Shown: piece by piece, positions 8,457 to 18,358 of the stretch | How the letters are laid out: every line of letters starts with the position of its first letter | Numbering within the stretch: position 1 is the stretch's first letter | Assembly: GCA_027596195.1 (NCBI GenBank) | Contig: JADGJG010000439.1 | Span: forward strand, 1-19,904 | Length of the DNA stretch: 19,904 nt | Origin: Podochytrium sp. JEL0797 | Lineage: Eukaryota > Chytridiomycota > Chytridiomycetes > Chytridiales > Chytriomycetaceae | Direction of reading: 5' to 3' | The notes under the pieces: generated by a model | What the model was told of the DNA's origin: nothing | Seen by the model: only the letters and a program-made list of their open reading frames with translations | Databases searched by the model: none | Made by a program: the position numbers and the translations under genes

Positions 8457-10668
8457 ATGATCACTGGCGCGCGCATGGACACCACACCATGCCTTGATCA
8501 CACTGCCAGTGAGACCGGCACTAGTGACAAGACCGAGGCCGACTCGTTCGCCCTCAAATACACCCAGTCTCTGGAGGAACGCCTTGGCATCGCAGGGCGC
8601 CTCGAGGAGGCCGAGAGCCGCGCGAATGCGCTTGTTTGCGACGTGCGGCTGCTTCGCGCCGAGGCCGAGGCACTGCGCCGCATCATTCTCTCTGCGGGCA
8701 TCGCAGCCGCTGTGCGTGCGATGCCGCCGGCGTCGGTGCTGTCTCCATATGTGGCTTCAAGCACGTCCAAGGCGTCGCTGGCGCTGCTTCCCACGGGCGT
8801 GCTTGGTGCTGATCATGCCGTGGCGAAAGGTAGGGCGTGTGTCCTAGTGTGTCCTAGCGTCCCCTAGCGACTTCCCTTGCCTCCCCGTTTCCCGCCAGTT
8901 TCCCCTCGTTTCCCGCTGCCACCCCGTCCCCACCTCGAAACCTCCCCTCTACTCAGTCCCAGCTTCCTCAACCTTGCCAACGTGTCCGATCACCTGCGGA
9001 AAGCTTATTGCCTGCGATCCGCTAAAGCTATCTGTCACTCAAAAACGAGCTTCCTCCGTCACCACACGCCAATCCCTTGCAATCTTGCCGCAATGCTCTC
9101 CCCACTCTCCTCAGCTTCTCCCGCTCTGATCGTGCCCACATGTCGAGAAACGGCAGATTTCCTCCCCCCAATTGCTCGCAAATTGGAGCGCCGCCAAGCA
9201 TTCCCCCCCCCCCAAAGCGAAAAATTTCCTTATCATCGTCAGCAACTCGTAAACAACAACTGACCTCTTTCGCTCTCTCCCCTCCCCACACTAGATGAAT
9301 ATATCCCCAAAAGCCGTGCCGCTCGCAACAGAACTTCCACCAGCAGCAGTATCGACACAACAGCCACACTCAAAAACATGCCCAGTCCACAAAGCGCAAC
9401 CCACAGTCCAAACCAATCCCACCCAACACCAAACGCCACCACATCCCACACCTCCTCCACCTCTCGCAAATCCTCCGTCGTCACCTCCTACTCACCACAA
9501 GACCCATCCTCCCCACCCCTCCCTCCCAACTCCCTCGCCTGGACAGACATCATCCGCACACGGTACCCCAACTTCCAACGCAGCACCGTCCAAACCTCCA
9601 AGCACGCGCGCGAGTTTATCGAAACGCGCAAAATCTCGTTTTACCGCGTGACACCCACGCACAGTCTCGGGCGCAGCAAACCCACGTATGCGATCCCGCC
9701 GGCGTTCCAGAAAGAGTTTTTGGAGTATTTTGAGGACAAGTTTGGGGTTGCCGGGGTGCTTGGGAAGAGGAGGGTTGGTGGCGATGTTTGGACGGGGCAG
9801 CCGGGCTTTGATTATGCTGTGAGTGGGTATCCTGGGGAAGAAGAGGAGGAGGTAGTGGAGGTGGATGGCGGTGCTGCTGCTTCGGGGACTGTCATTCCTC
9901 CCGTATTGGAACCCATCCCTGCCTGTGCTGTGAATACTGTCGCTGTGGCACCGCCGGCTCCGATCGAGACCCTCCCTGCCCTCTTGGCGTTGCCTGTTGT
10001 GGAAGCCGTAACTGTTACCCCTGCCGCGCCTCTCGCTGCCACACCAGCTCCCGAGCCCGACAACACCAAAAATGTCTCTGCGACTCCTGCGGCGAGTGCC
10101 ACTTCAACGGGGAAGAGAAAGAGCATTTCCGGTGGTGGAAGCGCGTCCAGCAAAAAGAAGGCCAAGGAAGAAGACCCCGAGGCCAACCATGCAGGAGGCG
10201 ACGCCATTACAAACAGTGTGAGCAAAAAGTCGGGGGTTAAGGTTGTGAAAGTGGTTGTAAGCAAAGGAGGACTTGTTTTGACTCGTTACAATGCGTGAGT
10301 GTTTCCTTCCCCCCTTTCCATGCTATCGTTTTTGGGTTGAATCTCAGTCTTCGCATCTGTATTGTAGCATCGTCAACAAAATGATGCCCGACTTCAAGAC
10401 CCTCTCGAACGAAGCGCGTCTGGCCATCAAGCGAGGAGTCAAGCAGTTTCTCCAACACGAAATGGGAGACCTCTTTGAAGAATGTCTCATGCACACGAAC
10501 CCGGCGCCCGCTGCTGCTGCTGCTGGTGGCGAGACGGGACACGTTCCGAAACCAACGTACGGGGTTCCCGAATATCTGGTTCCCGATTTTCAGCAGTGGG
10601 TGTTTGTTGAGCTCAAGAAGTGTTTTCCGGAGTTGGTTGTGTTGGCGCCGCCGGCGGTTGTTGTATAG
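8457..10668 (+). CDS. Protein B: coiled coil, domain shared with A, C-terminal module shared with C and D
   Basis: Exons 8457-8829, 9295-10294 and 10368-10668 give 557 residues. Introns of 465 nt (G|GTAGGG to CACACTAG, phase 1, CTGAC branch site) and 73 nt (GC|GTGAGT to TTGTAG, phase 2) fit in frame; the first join reads AVAK-DEYIPKSR. Order: predicted coiled coil about 33-80 (LEERLGIAGRLEEAESRAN, then LRAEAEALRR); Ser/Thr/Pro-rich linker; a domain at about 205-274 (LAWTDIIRTRYPNFQ, SKHAREF, SLGRSKPTYAIP, FLEYFEDKF) that aligns without gaps to protein A 616-684; a low-complexity Ala/Val/Pro part; basic clusters KRKS and SKKKAK as nuclear import candidates; and a C-terminal module from about 459 (MMPDF, AIKRGVKQFL, VPDFQQWVFVELKKCFPE) shared with C and D. 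No zinc motif is seen. Function unknown; a nuclear protein-protein or DNA-binding role is inferred. The first intron is unusually long and could hide an extra exon. Confidence 0.75.
8830..9294 (+). other. Long first intron of protein B
   Basis: At 465 nt it is several times longer than every other intron here. It is pyrimidine-rich on the plus strand and ends with CTGAC, a C/T tract and CTAG. An open frame at 8877-9263 (with LRKAYCLRSAKAICH) crosses it, but I found no splice pair that would insert it in phase and no relative in A, C or D. Nothing else was recognised. Confidence 0.5.
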
Positions 10669-10820
10669 GTTATTTTGTTGTTTTTGTGGATATGGGGAGG
10701 GTGGGAGGAAGGGGTGTGGGGAATGTGGGTAGGAAGTTGGATCGTTGCGGAGACTTTGAGTTTTGATTTCATTGCTGTGTTGCTTTTGAAAATGTATATC
10801 TTTTGACTTTAAAGAATGGA

Positions 10821-12766
10821 ATGAGAACGGATGAATGGGAGGTGGGAGCACAAGGTGGGACGAGGGTGGGCACCCCCCAAAAAAACTTCAAAATGTTTGC
10901 TGTGGCTGCGCTTTCGGTTCTCCAACAACACCGCCCGTCCATCGACACGGCACTGCGTCTGTACGCTGTTCGGATCCAGAAACAATGCGTGGAAAAACAT
11001 GCGGGGTGAGACGGGGTTCTCAGGTTCCTTTTGTTTGCGACTGACTTCTGCGCAAAAACAGACTCAGCATCTTCTGTCCAAGTCCCACCGAACTTACGCT
11101 TTGTGGAAATGCATTCGTGATTGATGTGAGAGATCTGACCTCTGCCGTGGAAACCCGTATCATTGAAACCTTGTGTGCTTCGCTTTCTCAGATCACGCTC
11201 GATCCCAAACTCGGTCATATCGCGAAAGTGAAACTCAGTTACGTCGAGAACGGAGCTCAAGTCTATGATAACGAAGGCGGATTGTTCCTTGAGCGACAGT
11301 TGAAAGAGTAAAACAACTCGGTTTTTTATGCCTGAGGCTCCCCACGCACCTGTTCCTCACCCCCTCCCTCTATTCAGATCCACATTCGCACCCTTTGAAG
11401 CAAGCATCCGAACTCTTGCAACCCTCGACAAATTCACCACCCCAACCCTCGACGCGTACAAACTGTTTCGAACGCTCCAAAATGACCTTTCACGCATGTA
11501 CCAACGTGAACTGAAGCACGCTTTGGATGGATCGGATCAAATGAGCTCAGAAACGTGGGCGTTTGGGATCCACCCGCTCGTGGCGGTGTTGTTGCATGGT
11601 CATGGTGTGTTTTTGCGGAATTGGAGGCAGTTGGGTCCGGCGGTGGTGTATTGGGTGGGGAGGGGGGATGTGGTTGGGGAAGAGGGGTGGGAGTCGGTTG
11701 TTGGGAATGGTTTGTGTGCCTCTTTTTTTTTGTTCAAGTTTTGGTTGTTGATTTTTTTTCGATTTCTTCACAGAAGCGAGTCGGTTGGCTGAGTTTGAAG
11801 AAGTGTATTCTGTCCATTTTGGGTTTGACGAAGGCAGTGCATTGAATTTGTTGGATTCCGTTGATTCCGGATATCTGTTGGACGATGGGACCCACGCGGT
11901 GCAGCAGTTGAGTATTGATGTGGAAATGGAATGAGGTACATTGGCTGTCGAGTCTAAACAACGCTTCTTTTCCAGAAATGAGACCATATCCTCCATTACG
12001 TCGTTGAATGGCCTCGAGCTTTCTTTCCGAAAGTCCACAAACCCGCCTCCTCCCGATTTCACCACTTGCTTCACGCTCGAATTCGATCCACCTGTTGTTT
12101 GCTCACAGGTGTACCTTGATACCATTCTCGCTATTACAGGAGGTAAAAGAGCAATTGGACGTGCAAGTGTGCTATTTTTGATGACCTAATCTTGTGCGAT
12201 CGAAACCCTCCCCATTAGACTCAACACCCATGGACACATCCACCACCACCCCAACCAAACAACCCACATACCTCGATTCCCTCCTCCCACCACACTATAC
12301 GTTCGCGAAACCATCCGAATGGAAATACACGCGGCTGTTGCACACGCGGGAAGCGTATTCAAAACTCGGGTTCTCGGGGGCGACGCTTGCGGTTCCTCGC
12401 GGTGAGATTGAGACGGTTCGAGTTGGACATCCCGATCGGATTTTGGAGGTTTTACAAGGCGTTAGGAGGCAGGTTGTATTTAATACGATTGTGGGGAGTT
12501 TGTTTTCGGCGGGTCCTGAGGACGGCGCGGGTGTTGCCAAAATGTTTGCGGTGGTGGATGTTGATTTTTTGCCGCCGGAATCGATTTCGTTGAGTGTGGC
12601 TGTGTTGGGGAGTGGGGTGGTTGGGATCCGGGTTGTGGTGGAGAAGGAGTCGAATATGCCCAAGGTGGAGGTGGTTGTGGGGGAGTGCGATGTGGAGGGA
12701 GTGGAGAAGGTGTTGCAGGGGACGTTGGATTTGTCGTTGGCGTTGCTTTGTTTGAAAAAGAAATGA
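10821..12766 (+). CDS. MED1: Mediator complex subunit 1 (MED1)
   Basis: Exons 10821-11005, 11062-11307, 11378-11709, 11774-11919, 11983-12142 and 12219-12766 (introns 56, 70, 64, 63 and 76 nt) give about 538 residues, close to the 566 of yeast Med1. The pattern is that of the Med1 family: a helical N-terminus (LSVLQQHRPSIDTAL), GLSIFC and FVIDVRD, a beta region LGHIAKVKLSYVENG, ASIRTLATLDKF, LQNDLSRMYQRE, a GHG turn and GPAVVYWV, then IEFD-like strands (TLEFDPPVVCSQVYLDTI) and a C-terminal HPDRILEVLQGVRRQVVFNT region. MED1 sits in the middle module of Mediator, which links activators to RNA polymerase II. The exon 4/5 join is uncertain: the best-looking donor (GAG|GTACAT at 11936) comes just after an in-frame TGA, so I used GTGGAA at 11920 with a downstream acceptor. 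The start could instead be the ATG at 10893. Confidence 0.72.
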
Positions 12767-12826
12767 AGGGTAAGAGATCAAATCGAAATTTGAAATCCAA
12801 AAAGAAAAAGGCGCAAAAAATCCATC

Positions 12827-13283
12827 ATGACTTCCCGACTGCCCCAGATGGATCTCAAGCAGGTATGTGATCCAAGCTGCTTCACTCTTGAAACCCAAAT
12901 AATGATCCCTCAGCTCATCTGACTCGCTACCACCCCACAAAGTTCATGCTCCGAATGCGAGTCCTCGGACTCTACCGCGACATCACACGGACCCTCAAAT
13001 CCGTCTCGGACCCATCCGAGCGTCAATTCATTCGAGAGTGGGCTCGATCGGATTTCGAAAGGGCGAGGCTTGAAACTGATTCTGTACGTTGCCAGTTCTT
13101 GAAACCTTTCCCCCCACACACACGCTGAACTATTTGGATCGACTTCTTGATATATAGGAACACATCAAATATCTGTTGTCGACGGGAAAAGCATCGTACC
13201 ACCACCTCCAATCGAATCTTCAAATGAGCGCACAGGCACCCGTGAAAGCGGGGACAACGCGAGCGAAACATCATAACGCTTGA
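12827..13283 (+). CDS. LYRM2: LYR motif-containing protein 2 (LYRM2)
   Basis: Exons 12827-12862, 12943-13083 and 13158-13283 (introns 80 and 74 nt, all phase 0) give 100 residues. The protein follows LYRM2 throughout: MTSRLPQMDLKQ joined to FMLRMRVLGLYRDITRTL (the L-Y-R triad and downstream helix), SDPSERQFIREWARSDFER, ETDSEHIKYLLSTGKASY and a basic tail. LYR proteins are small mitochondrial matrix three-helix proteins that bind acyl-carrier protein; LYRM2 is linked to respiratory complex I. The first acceptor is a weak CACAAAG at 12942, chosen over CTCAG at 12913 because only it gives the conserved LKQF junction in frame. It starts 60 bp after the MED1 stop. Confidence 0.88.
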
Positions 13284-13326
13284 TTTTTCTGTGGACAGTT
13301 GTTGATTCGTAATTCTCATCGAAACA

Positions 13327-13332
13327 AATAAA
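13327..13332 (+). terminator. Polyadenylation-like signal of LYRM2
   Basis: AATAAA 43 bases beyond the LYRM2 stop codon in an A-rich 3' flank. Confidence 0.5.
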
Positions 13333-13389
13333 AGAAAATTAAAATATTTAAATAGTATTTGGTCCGGTAGGCTCGGCGCCAAAAAAATC

Positions 13390-13560
13390 TCATTGTTTGG
13401 ACATGCGGCTCAAGCACATCCCCAACAAGCTGCACACGGATAAGGTTCGGAGGAAATCTACTGGTGTATTATTCTGATGTGTACTTGGACTAGAATAGAT
13501 CTCTTGCCAGCCATATTGAAGCTTGGCCAAGGGGGCTTCCGAAATTGGATATTGAAACAT
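13390..13560 (-). CDS. Possible small hypothetical protein, 56 residues
   Basis: An ATG at 13560 opens a frame to a TGA at 13390. It reads MFQYPISEAPLAKLQYGWQE and ends with a weakly hydrophobic segment (DFLRTLSVCSLLGMCLS) followed by RMSKQ, the size and shape of a small tail-anchored or inner-membrane protein. The same frame stays open upstream to 13995 with Cys-rich, non-protein-like content. The ACGCGT motifs at 13648 and 13693 would be upstream of this ATG. No family was recognised, and it may be spurious. Confidence 0.25.
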   Translation of the reverse strand: MFQYPISEAPLAKLQYGWQEIYSSPSTHQNNTPVDFLRTLSVCSLLGMCLSRMSKQ

Positions 13561-14221
13561 TGTGAGCTGCCACAACGTACTTAGACTGACAAGAACCTTT
13601 TTTGCACACACACAAACAAATCCCGCGGCCCTCCCATCAAGCACCGACGCGTTTCGAAAGCGCCAGATTCCGCGGCCATCAACCACACAACAACGCGTCG
13701 CGCAAGCGGAGGAATCTGAAAAACAAGGTTCGTCACGACCCGAAACACTTTCCCCCCAATGGATTTTTTTCAAAGCGAATCGAAATGCGACGGGGTGTGC
13801 GAATACGGAGGAAACAAAAATAAAAAGAGAAAAGGCAACGAGCAAATCTGTCGAAACACGCAACGCGCGTTTTTTGAGATCCCCCTCCCCCCTCCCCAGC
13901 TTGTTAATTTTTTTTCTTCTCTGTTCCTGAAATAAAGTGGACGAAATTCGAGAGAGAAAGCGGGTCGGGTTGCAAATACCAGAGCGAGAGGTCATGGGCA
14001 GACAAAAAAAGTTGGAGCCTACCGGGCATCTCCTTGTCCGAAACCAACCTCTACCATAAAAACCTTCTGTATTAAATCAACTCCTCCTATCTCTTCCAAT
14101 TCCATGGACTTATACCCTCCTTTAGCATTCTCGATTGCACAAATTAACCTGTCATTCTTGGACCGCACTTGGACCGCAGAAATTGCAAAAAAAAGAAACA
14201 AAAAGAGAATATTATTGTTGT

Positions 14222-16986
14222 TTAAAGCGCATACCAAGCGCGTACGATTGTCCCACCACCACCACCACTCGTCAACGACACACTCGCACACGAATCCGTA
14301 CACCCTTCCAACACCCAAAACCTGTCCGCGTCCTTGAGGGGGACAACATACCCCGGAACCACCGTGCACTTGATGAAGGACGTATCTAACAAAAGAGAGT
14401 ATAAGACCAGGAATTTCGCAATGAAAAAAGCAAAAACCACCATGCACCGAAAAAAAACACACACACACACACCTCCCAGAATCAAGGCTTTCGAAAACGC
14501 GAAACTGAGCGTTCCAGCGGATTCACTCGATTTGAGTACCGCGCGGTCAATCGGGACAACGATTTTCTTTTGATTCGAAAGCTGGGGCGGGGGGGTCATG
14601 AGGATACAAGTAAACACGCGGCATCCAAACACAATTGCAAAATCATACCTCCACCACAATCGCCAACACATCCCCGAACCCGTGTCCATGCTCCAACTTG
14701 CCTTCAAAGTGTACCGGAACGGGAACGTAATGCACGCAATCCAACGTGAGTGGGAGTCCCGGCTCAACCGAGGCTGTCACGGTTCCCTTGAAGGAGTGGA
14801 TGATGGTGAAAGCGGGGAGGTGGAGGTGTGGCATTTTGAAGTCCTTTTTTTTTGGGGGGGGGGTTGGGTGGTGTGGTGTGGTGAGATCAAGGTTTCTGCG
14901 CGTTTGTGAAACGCGTGAAGAAATCTTAACTTGAACAAAAGTGGACACCACATTGCGTTCAGGAATTCCCTCTAGACTCATTGAATTCATTGACCGAATC
15001 CGTTCAACCACATCACGACACCGATCCGCATACACCGCCGATTCCATCTCGCCCTCGCACACTGTCAATACGGAGGCGGAGTCTACGAATATCCGGACGC
15101 GTGAGAGACTTTCCAACACGGATTGAGGGAGTCCTGTGAATCGGGATTCGATGCGGATGGTTTTGAGGTGGAGGTGTTGGAGGGTGCGGGTGAGGAGGAG
15201 TGAGGGGGAGAGGGGGTGGAGGGGGTTGGTGAGGTGGTGTTGGATCTGAGAAAATAAGGGCAGCGTTGGTTAGGAGTTTGGAGTGCAAAAAAATAAGTTT
15301 GAGGGAGAATAGATTGGACTGTAACCTGGATGATGAGGATCGTCATGTCCGTGTATTCCTTCACGAGCGCCGCGAAATCAAAGTCCGGCTTGAGCAAGCA
15401 AATTTGCTGGATTTCTCTACAAAAAAACGAGAAGTCATTGATGGGGGTGGTTCAAAAGGGGAACAGATGTGGGGGCTGTGTTTTTCGAAAGTCATGTACC
15501 TTGCAAACTGAGTCATGACGGAAAGCGCGTCCGAATATCGTCGTGCAGCCACCAAATCCGTCACGTCTTCGTGAATCGAAGCCAGGGAGTCTCGCAAAAA
15601 GTCGGTTTCAGAAGGCAAAGCTGTGAATCAACGTTCCGTCTTTGAGCAAAAAAACGCGGGGAAAAAGGTAAAGTTAAAATGAAATTGTTACCAGTTGTTT
15701 GGATAGAGTTTGTTTCCTGAAAAAAAACGCGTAGGGAATTAGGAAAGTGTTAGGGGGGACACGCGCGTATGTTACCATGGAGGGAAAACAATCCGGGTAC
15801 TTTGCCTTCAAAAAAACAGCTTGTTTGAACGCGTAGTCTGGAATACTCTGCAGAACGGTGGGATCCGAGAATCCCGCATTGAAAATCATGATCAAATTCG
15901 CAATATCTATCAAAAATTGGGTTTTGTGTGACGTTTGCTTATACAGGAGAGAGGAGACTCACGCGCCAAATTGTCCAAATCAATCTCCTTGGGCAAAAAT
16001 CTCCGATCGAGTTTCAGCAGCACGTCCTTCAATCCATCTAACAAAAAACACAGTGTTTCGAGTTCAGTCTCTACTGGGTACCCCTCCCCCTCCTCACAGA
16101 AAAAAAAATCCGACTACGCCTCTCACCAATCAGTCTCGGATGATTCGCCCCAATATCCCGAAAACACTTGAAAATGAGGATTCGATCTTTCGGGAATCGT
16201 TTCATGTTTCGATTCAGATGCGAGATTTGGGTTTCGATCGATTCTGCTGTTTTCACGCGGAATATTCTGGCGGGGGCGGTCCCAAACATAAGAAAGTATT
16301 GCGCGCGTGATTTTCTTGTGAAATAGCGTCTCTCACCCCATAATCTCGTACCCCACATGTCGCATCTCTGGATTCACATCATCGAGGGCGAGGAGCATGG
16401 TCAAGAGTTGGTTTTGGTTCAGGTGCATCAGGAATTGGAGGGCGATTCGCTTGAGCCAGGTGATGGATGTGAGTCTGACGAGTTGCATTTCGTCGTTGAA
16501 CATGTCTTTTTGAAGTGGTGGGGAGGTGAGGGGGTATTTCGAACGATCAGAAATTGATATGTGGAGGACGCCAATAATTCTTGATTCGAAAGAAGGTCTT
16601 TACCGACAAGCGAGTCTAACGCGATGGTTGCGAATTCGAGGGATTGAATGGCGGTTTGGCCAATAGCGCCTGGTGGTTGTATTTTTTTTCGCGTGTCAAA
16701 CCGAACCTTCAACCTTGATAGAAGCAACCAACTCACCCACCGCCGCCTCTCTCACAGCCTCAAACTCATCCTCGCATCCATGTACAAACGCCCCACACGC
16801 AGCGGATGCAACCCCGCTATGCGGCAACACGGTCTTGCTGAGTGTTTGGCGCTGGAACGCAAACGACGATTGTGAGAAGAGGAGGGCGCCCATTTGTTGG
16901 AACGCGGCGCTTCGGTCTTGCGGGTGTGGGGATGCGATGGCGAGGATGCATTGCGTGGTGAGTTCGGGTGTGGCGGAGGCGTTCAT
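14222..16986 (-). CDS. INTS4: Integrator complex subunit 4-like protein (INTS4)
   Basis: Thirteen exons keep one frame: 16986-16737, 16669-16604, 16505-16337, 16266-16127, 16037-15963, 15906-15776, 15716-15692, 15620-15500, 15416-15326, 15245-14931, 14843-14649, 14581-14473 and 14385-14222, giving 616 residues. Introns are 56-98 nt. The N-terminus is HEAT-like helical repeats (EFEAVREAAVGAIGQTAI, then DMFNDEMQLVRLTSITWLKR). The middle carries INTS4 hallmarks: DRILIFKCFRDIGANHPRLI, LIMIFNAGFSDPT with DYAFKQAVFLKAKYPDCFP (animal INTS4 has an IFNAA...TFRHYAYLRD segment), and a helical part ending FDFAALVKEYTDMTILIIQ. The C-terminal half is beta-rich (PAFTIIHSFKGTVTASVEPG). INTS4 is the HEAT scaffold that holds the INTS9/INTS11 endonuclease of Integrator, which cleaves nascent RNA. 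Human INTS4 is 963 residues; this model lacks much of the N-terminal repeat array, and only 120 bp separates it from gene C, so it is genuinely short or a first exon is missed. Confidence 0.82.
14457..14472 (-). repeat. (GT)8 microsatellite at an INTS4 5' splice site
   Basis: On the minus strand, intron 12 of INTS4 opens with eight GT dinucleotides (CTGGGAG|GTGTGTGT...). The exon ends at 14473. Each GT is a possible donor, so the repeat overlaps a functional splice site. Confidence 0.8.
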
Positions 16987-17106
16987 TGAACGGGTTCTCG
17001 GGGTGGTTTTTTTTCGTTGTCGGAGATTGCAGATTGAATTATATAGGGAGAGAGAAGGAAGGAACTGTTCAATCTCACACTTTTATTATGAAAATGAGTG
17101 GAAAAT
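16987..17106 (-). promoter_or_regulatory. Short intergenic region between gene C and INTS4
   Basis: These 120 bp on the minus strand must contain both the 3' end of gene C and the promoter of INTS4. They include a TATATAA-like stretch (minus strand CCTATATAAT near 17046-17037) about 50 bp before the INTS4 ATG, a plausible TATA element. No canonical AATAAA is seen. Confidence 0.35.
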
Positions 17107-18298
17107 TCAAGGCGCGCGAAACTCGGCATCCGGAAAACACGGCTGCAACTGCGCGTAGAGCCACTTCTTGAACACAATCACGACCTCGTCCGGAATCAAA
17201 AACGACGAGCTGGTATCGGAAGCGTTCTTGTGCTCCACGGGGATACCCAGTTCCTCGAGAAACTCTTGGATTCCTTGATCAATTGCGGCCTTGAATTCGA
17301 GGGGGAGGTGGATATAGCTTGGCATCATTTCGAGAATGATTCTGGGGGGAAATTGTGGTGGTTAGGAGTGGGGGGCAGAGAAGAGGAATTGGTGAAAACG
17401 AATAAGAAAGCAAAACTCACGCGTTGGATTCTGTTTGCAAATTCGAAACGGTCTCGTGTCCCTCTGGTTTCTGCTTTTTGCTGGCGGTTTGAGCAACAGC
17501 GGCTTGCAACGATTCGGAAGCGGGAACAATGTCGCTTTTCCTCTTGTGCGGCGCAATTGGAGGATCAACGGCATCGGAAGGTTGTTGGACCTTGGATGGT
17601 ACAATTAGATTCGCAGGTCGATTGAGAGATGATTGGTTGTTTGAAGATGATGGTGCGGCATTGGGAGTTGGTTGGATGGACTGCTTCAAGCGCGATTGGA
17701 GTGGAAAGCCGAAACATGAATTCGTGTGTATTCTCAGGTTCCTGGGCTCCGCGGAGCTGTAGGAGCCGCATGGACAGTTGTAGATGCCTTGTGGTGATGG
17801 GGAGATTAAGCGCTCAATGCGATGGCCAGTTTTCTCGTGGCGAGCGGCGTCCTTGAAGAAGACAGCAATCGATTCTTTGGTGGGTTTCTTTTCGTCTGAT
17901 GCGGCGGGTTTCAGTGAAGACGGCTCAGGCGCTTTCTTGATTAGGGAAGACGGAGTGGGAAGCGGACGGGAAGACGATGATGGAGTGGGAAGCAGAAGGG
18001 AAGATGACGACGGACTCTTCAGCGGAAGCAGGATGGGATTGTCGTCCAAGTCGCCCGTTGGCAGCCGCGATACCAGGGCAGCAATCTGCGCATTGACATG
18101 TTTCTGCTTCTGGGTCAGTGACGCTGTGGTTTCTCGTTCAGCAGCGAGGAGCGAAGCGAGGTCGGTGTTCGCCTTGTGGGCGGCCAAGAGCTTTTGGCGC
18201 AGTGATTCTGTGGTCTGTCGTTCGCTCTGCAGCTGTGTGCGAAGGCTTTGGAGTGTGTTGTGCACAGTCTGGAGGAACTTGGGATCGCTCGTGTTCAT
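17107..18298 (-). CDS. Protein C: coiled coil, CxC...H...C zinc motif, C-terminal module shared with B and D
   Basis: Exons 18298-17421 and 17341-17107 around a 79-nt intron (GC|GTGAGT, CCCCCCAG, phase 2) give 370 residues. The start is the ATG at 18298; an in-frame TTG 18 nt upstream is not used. Order: long predicted coiled coil about 10-78 (LRTQLQSERQTTESLRQKLL, then DLASLLAAERETTASL); Ser/Pro-rich linker; a zinc motif C175-x-C177-x13-H191-x3-C195, identical in spacing to the second halves of zinc modules 2 and 3 of protein A, and preceded by an AVFF segment that matches VTF there; basic clusters KRKS and SKKQK; and a C-terminal module (IILEMMPSY, AAIDQGIQEFLEEL, IPDEVVIVFKKWLYAQLQ, PCFPDAEFRAP) shared with B and D. 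The first half of the zinc module is absent. Family not recognised; nuclear localisation is inferred. It is divergent from gene D. Confidence 0.77.
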
Positions 18299-18358
18299 GG
18301 CTTTTTTTTGTAACAAAAGAGTGTGTGAAACCCCCTACTATTCCATAGGGAAGTGAAA
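18299..18358. promoter_or_regulatory. 60-bp shared gap between divergent genes C and D
   Basis: Only 60 bp separate the two start codons, so transcription and leader sequences of both genes must be packed here or overlap into each other's coding regions. Visible are a T8 run next to the C start, CCCCCTACTATTCC in the middle, and GAAGTGAAA before the D start. No clear TATA box. Confidence 0.6.

Larger units (their letters stand above)
13284..14221. other. Region between LYRM2 and INTS4 3' ends, no secure gene
   Basis: This 938-bp stretch lies between the convergent 3' ends of LYRM2 and the INTS4-like gene. It has the LYRM2 3' flank, a small possible minus ORF (13390-13560), a purine-rich stretch at 13720-13870 on the plus strand, and two ACGCGT motifs (13648 and 13693) of the MCB type. 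A minus frame near 14170-14019 (AIENAKGGYKSMELEEIGG) reads like protein but has no start and no in-phase join to INTS4. An 11-bp inverted repeat (13364-13374 and 14015-14025) brackets it, at a frequency explainable by chance. No tRNA or other RNA gene was recognised. Confidence 0.45.

Noticed and set aside
9028..9484. Minus-strand frames rich in Trp and Cys opposite protein B.
   Set aside because: Antisense of a pyrimidine-rich intron and Pro/Thr-rich exon; no start context or domain.
13562..13930. Basic plus-strand frame (with NNASRKRRNLKNK) resembling a small ribosomal protein.
   Set aside because: No match to a ribosomal family I know, no conserved motif, and A/purine-rich composition alone explains the Lys/Arg content.
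13364..14025. An 11-bp inverted repeat (CCGGTAGGCTC at 13364-13374, reverse complement at 14015-14025) bracketing 662 bp, like a small transposon.
   Set aside because: Many 11-bp inverted matches are expected by chance in 20 kb. There is no flanking target-site duplication and no transposon-like interior.
14019..14175. Minus frame downstream of the INTS4 stop as an extra INTS4 exon.
   Set aside because: INTS4 exon 13 closes in frame with TAA at 14222 and no donor leads in phase to this segment.
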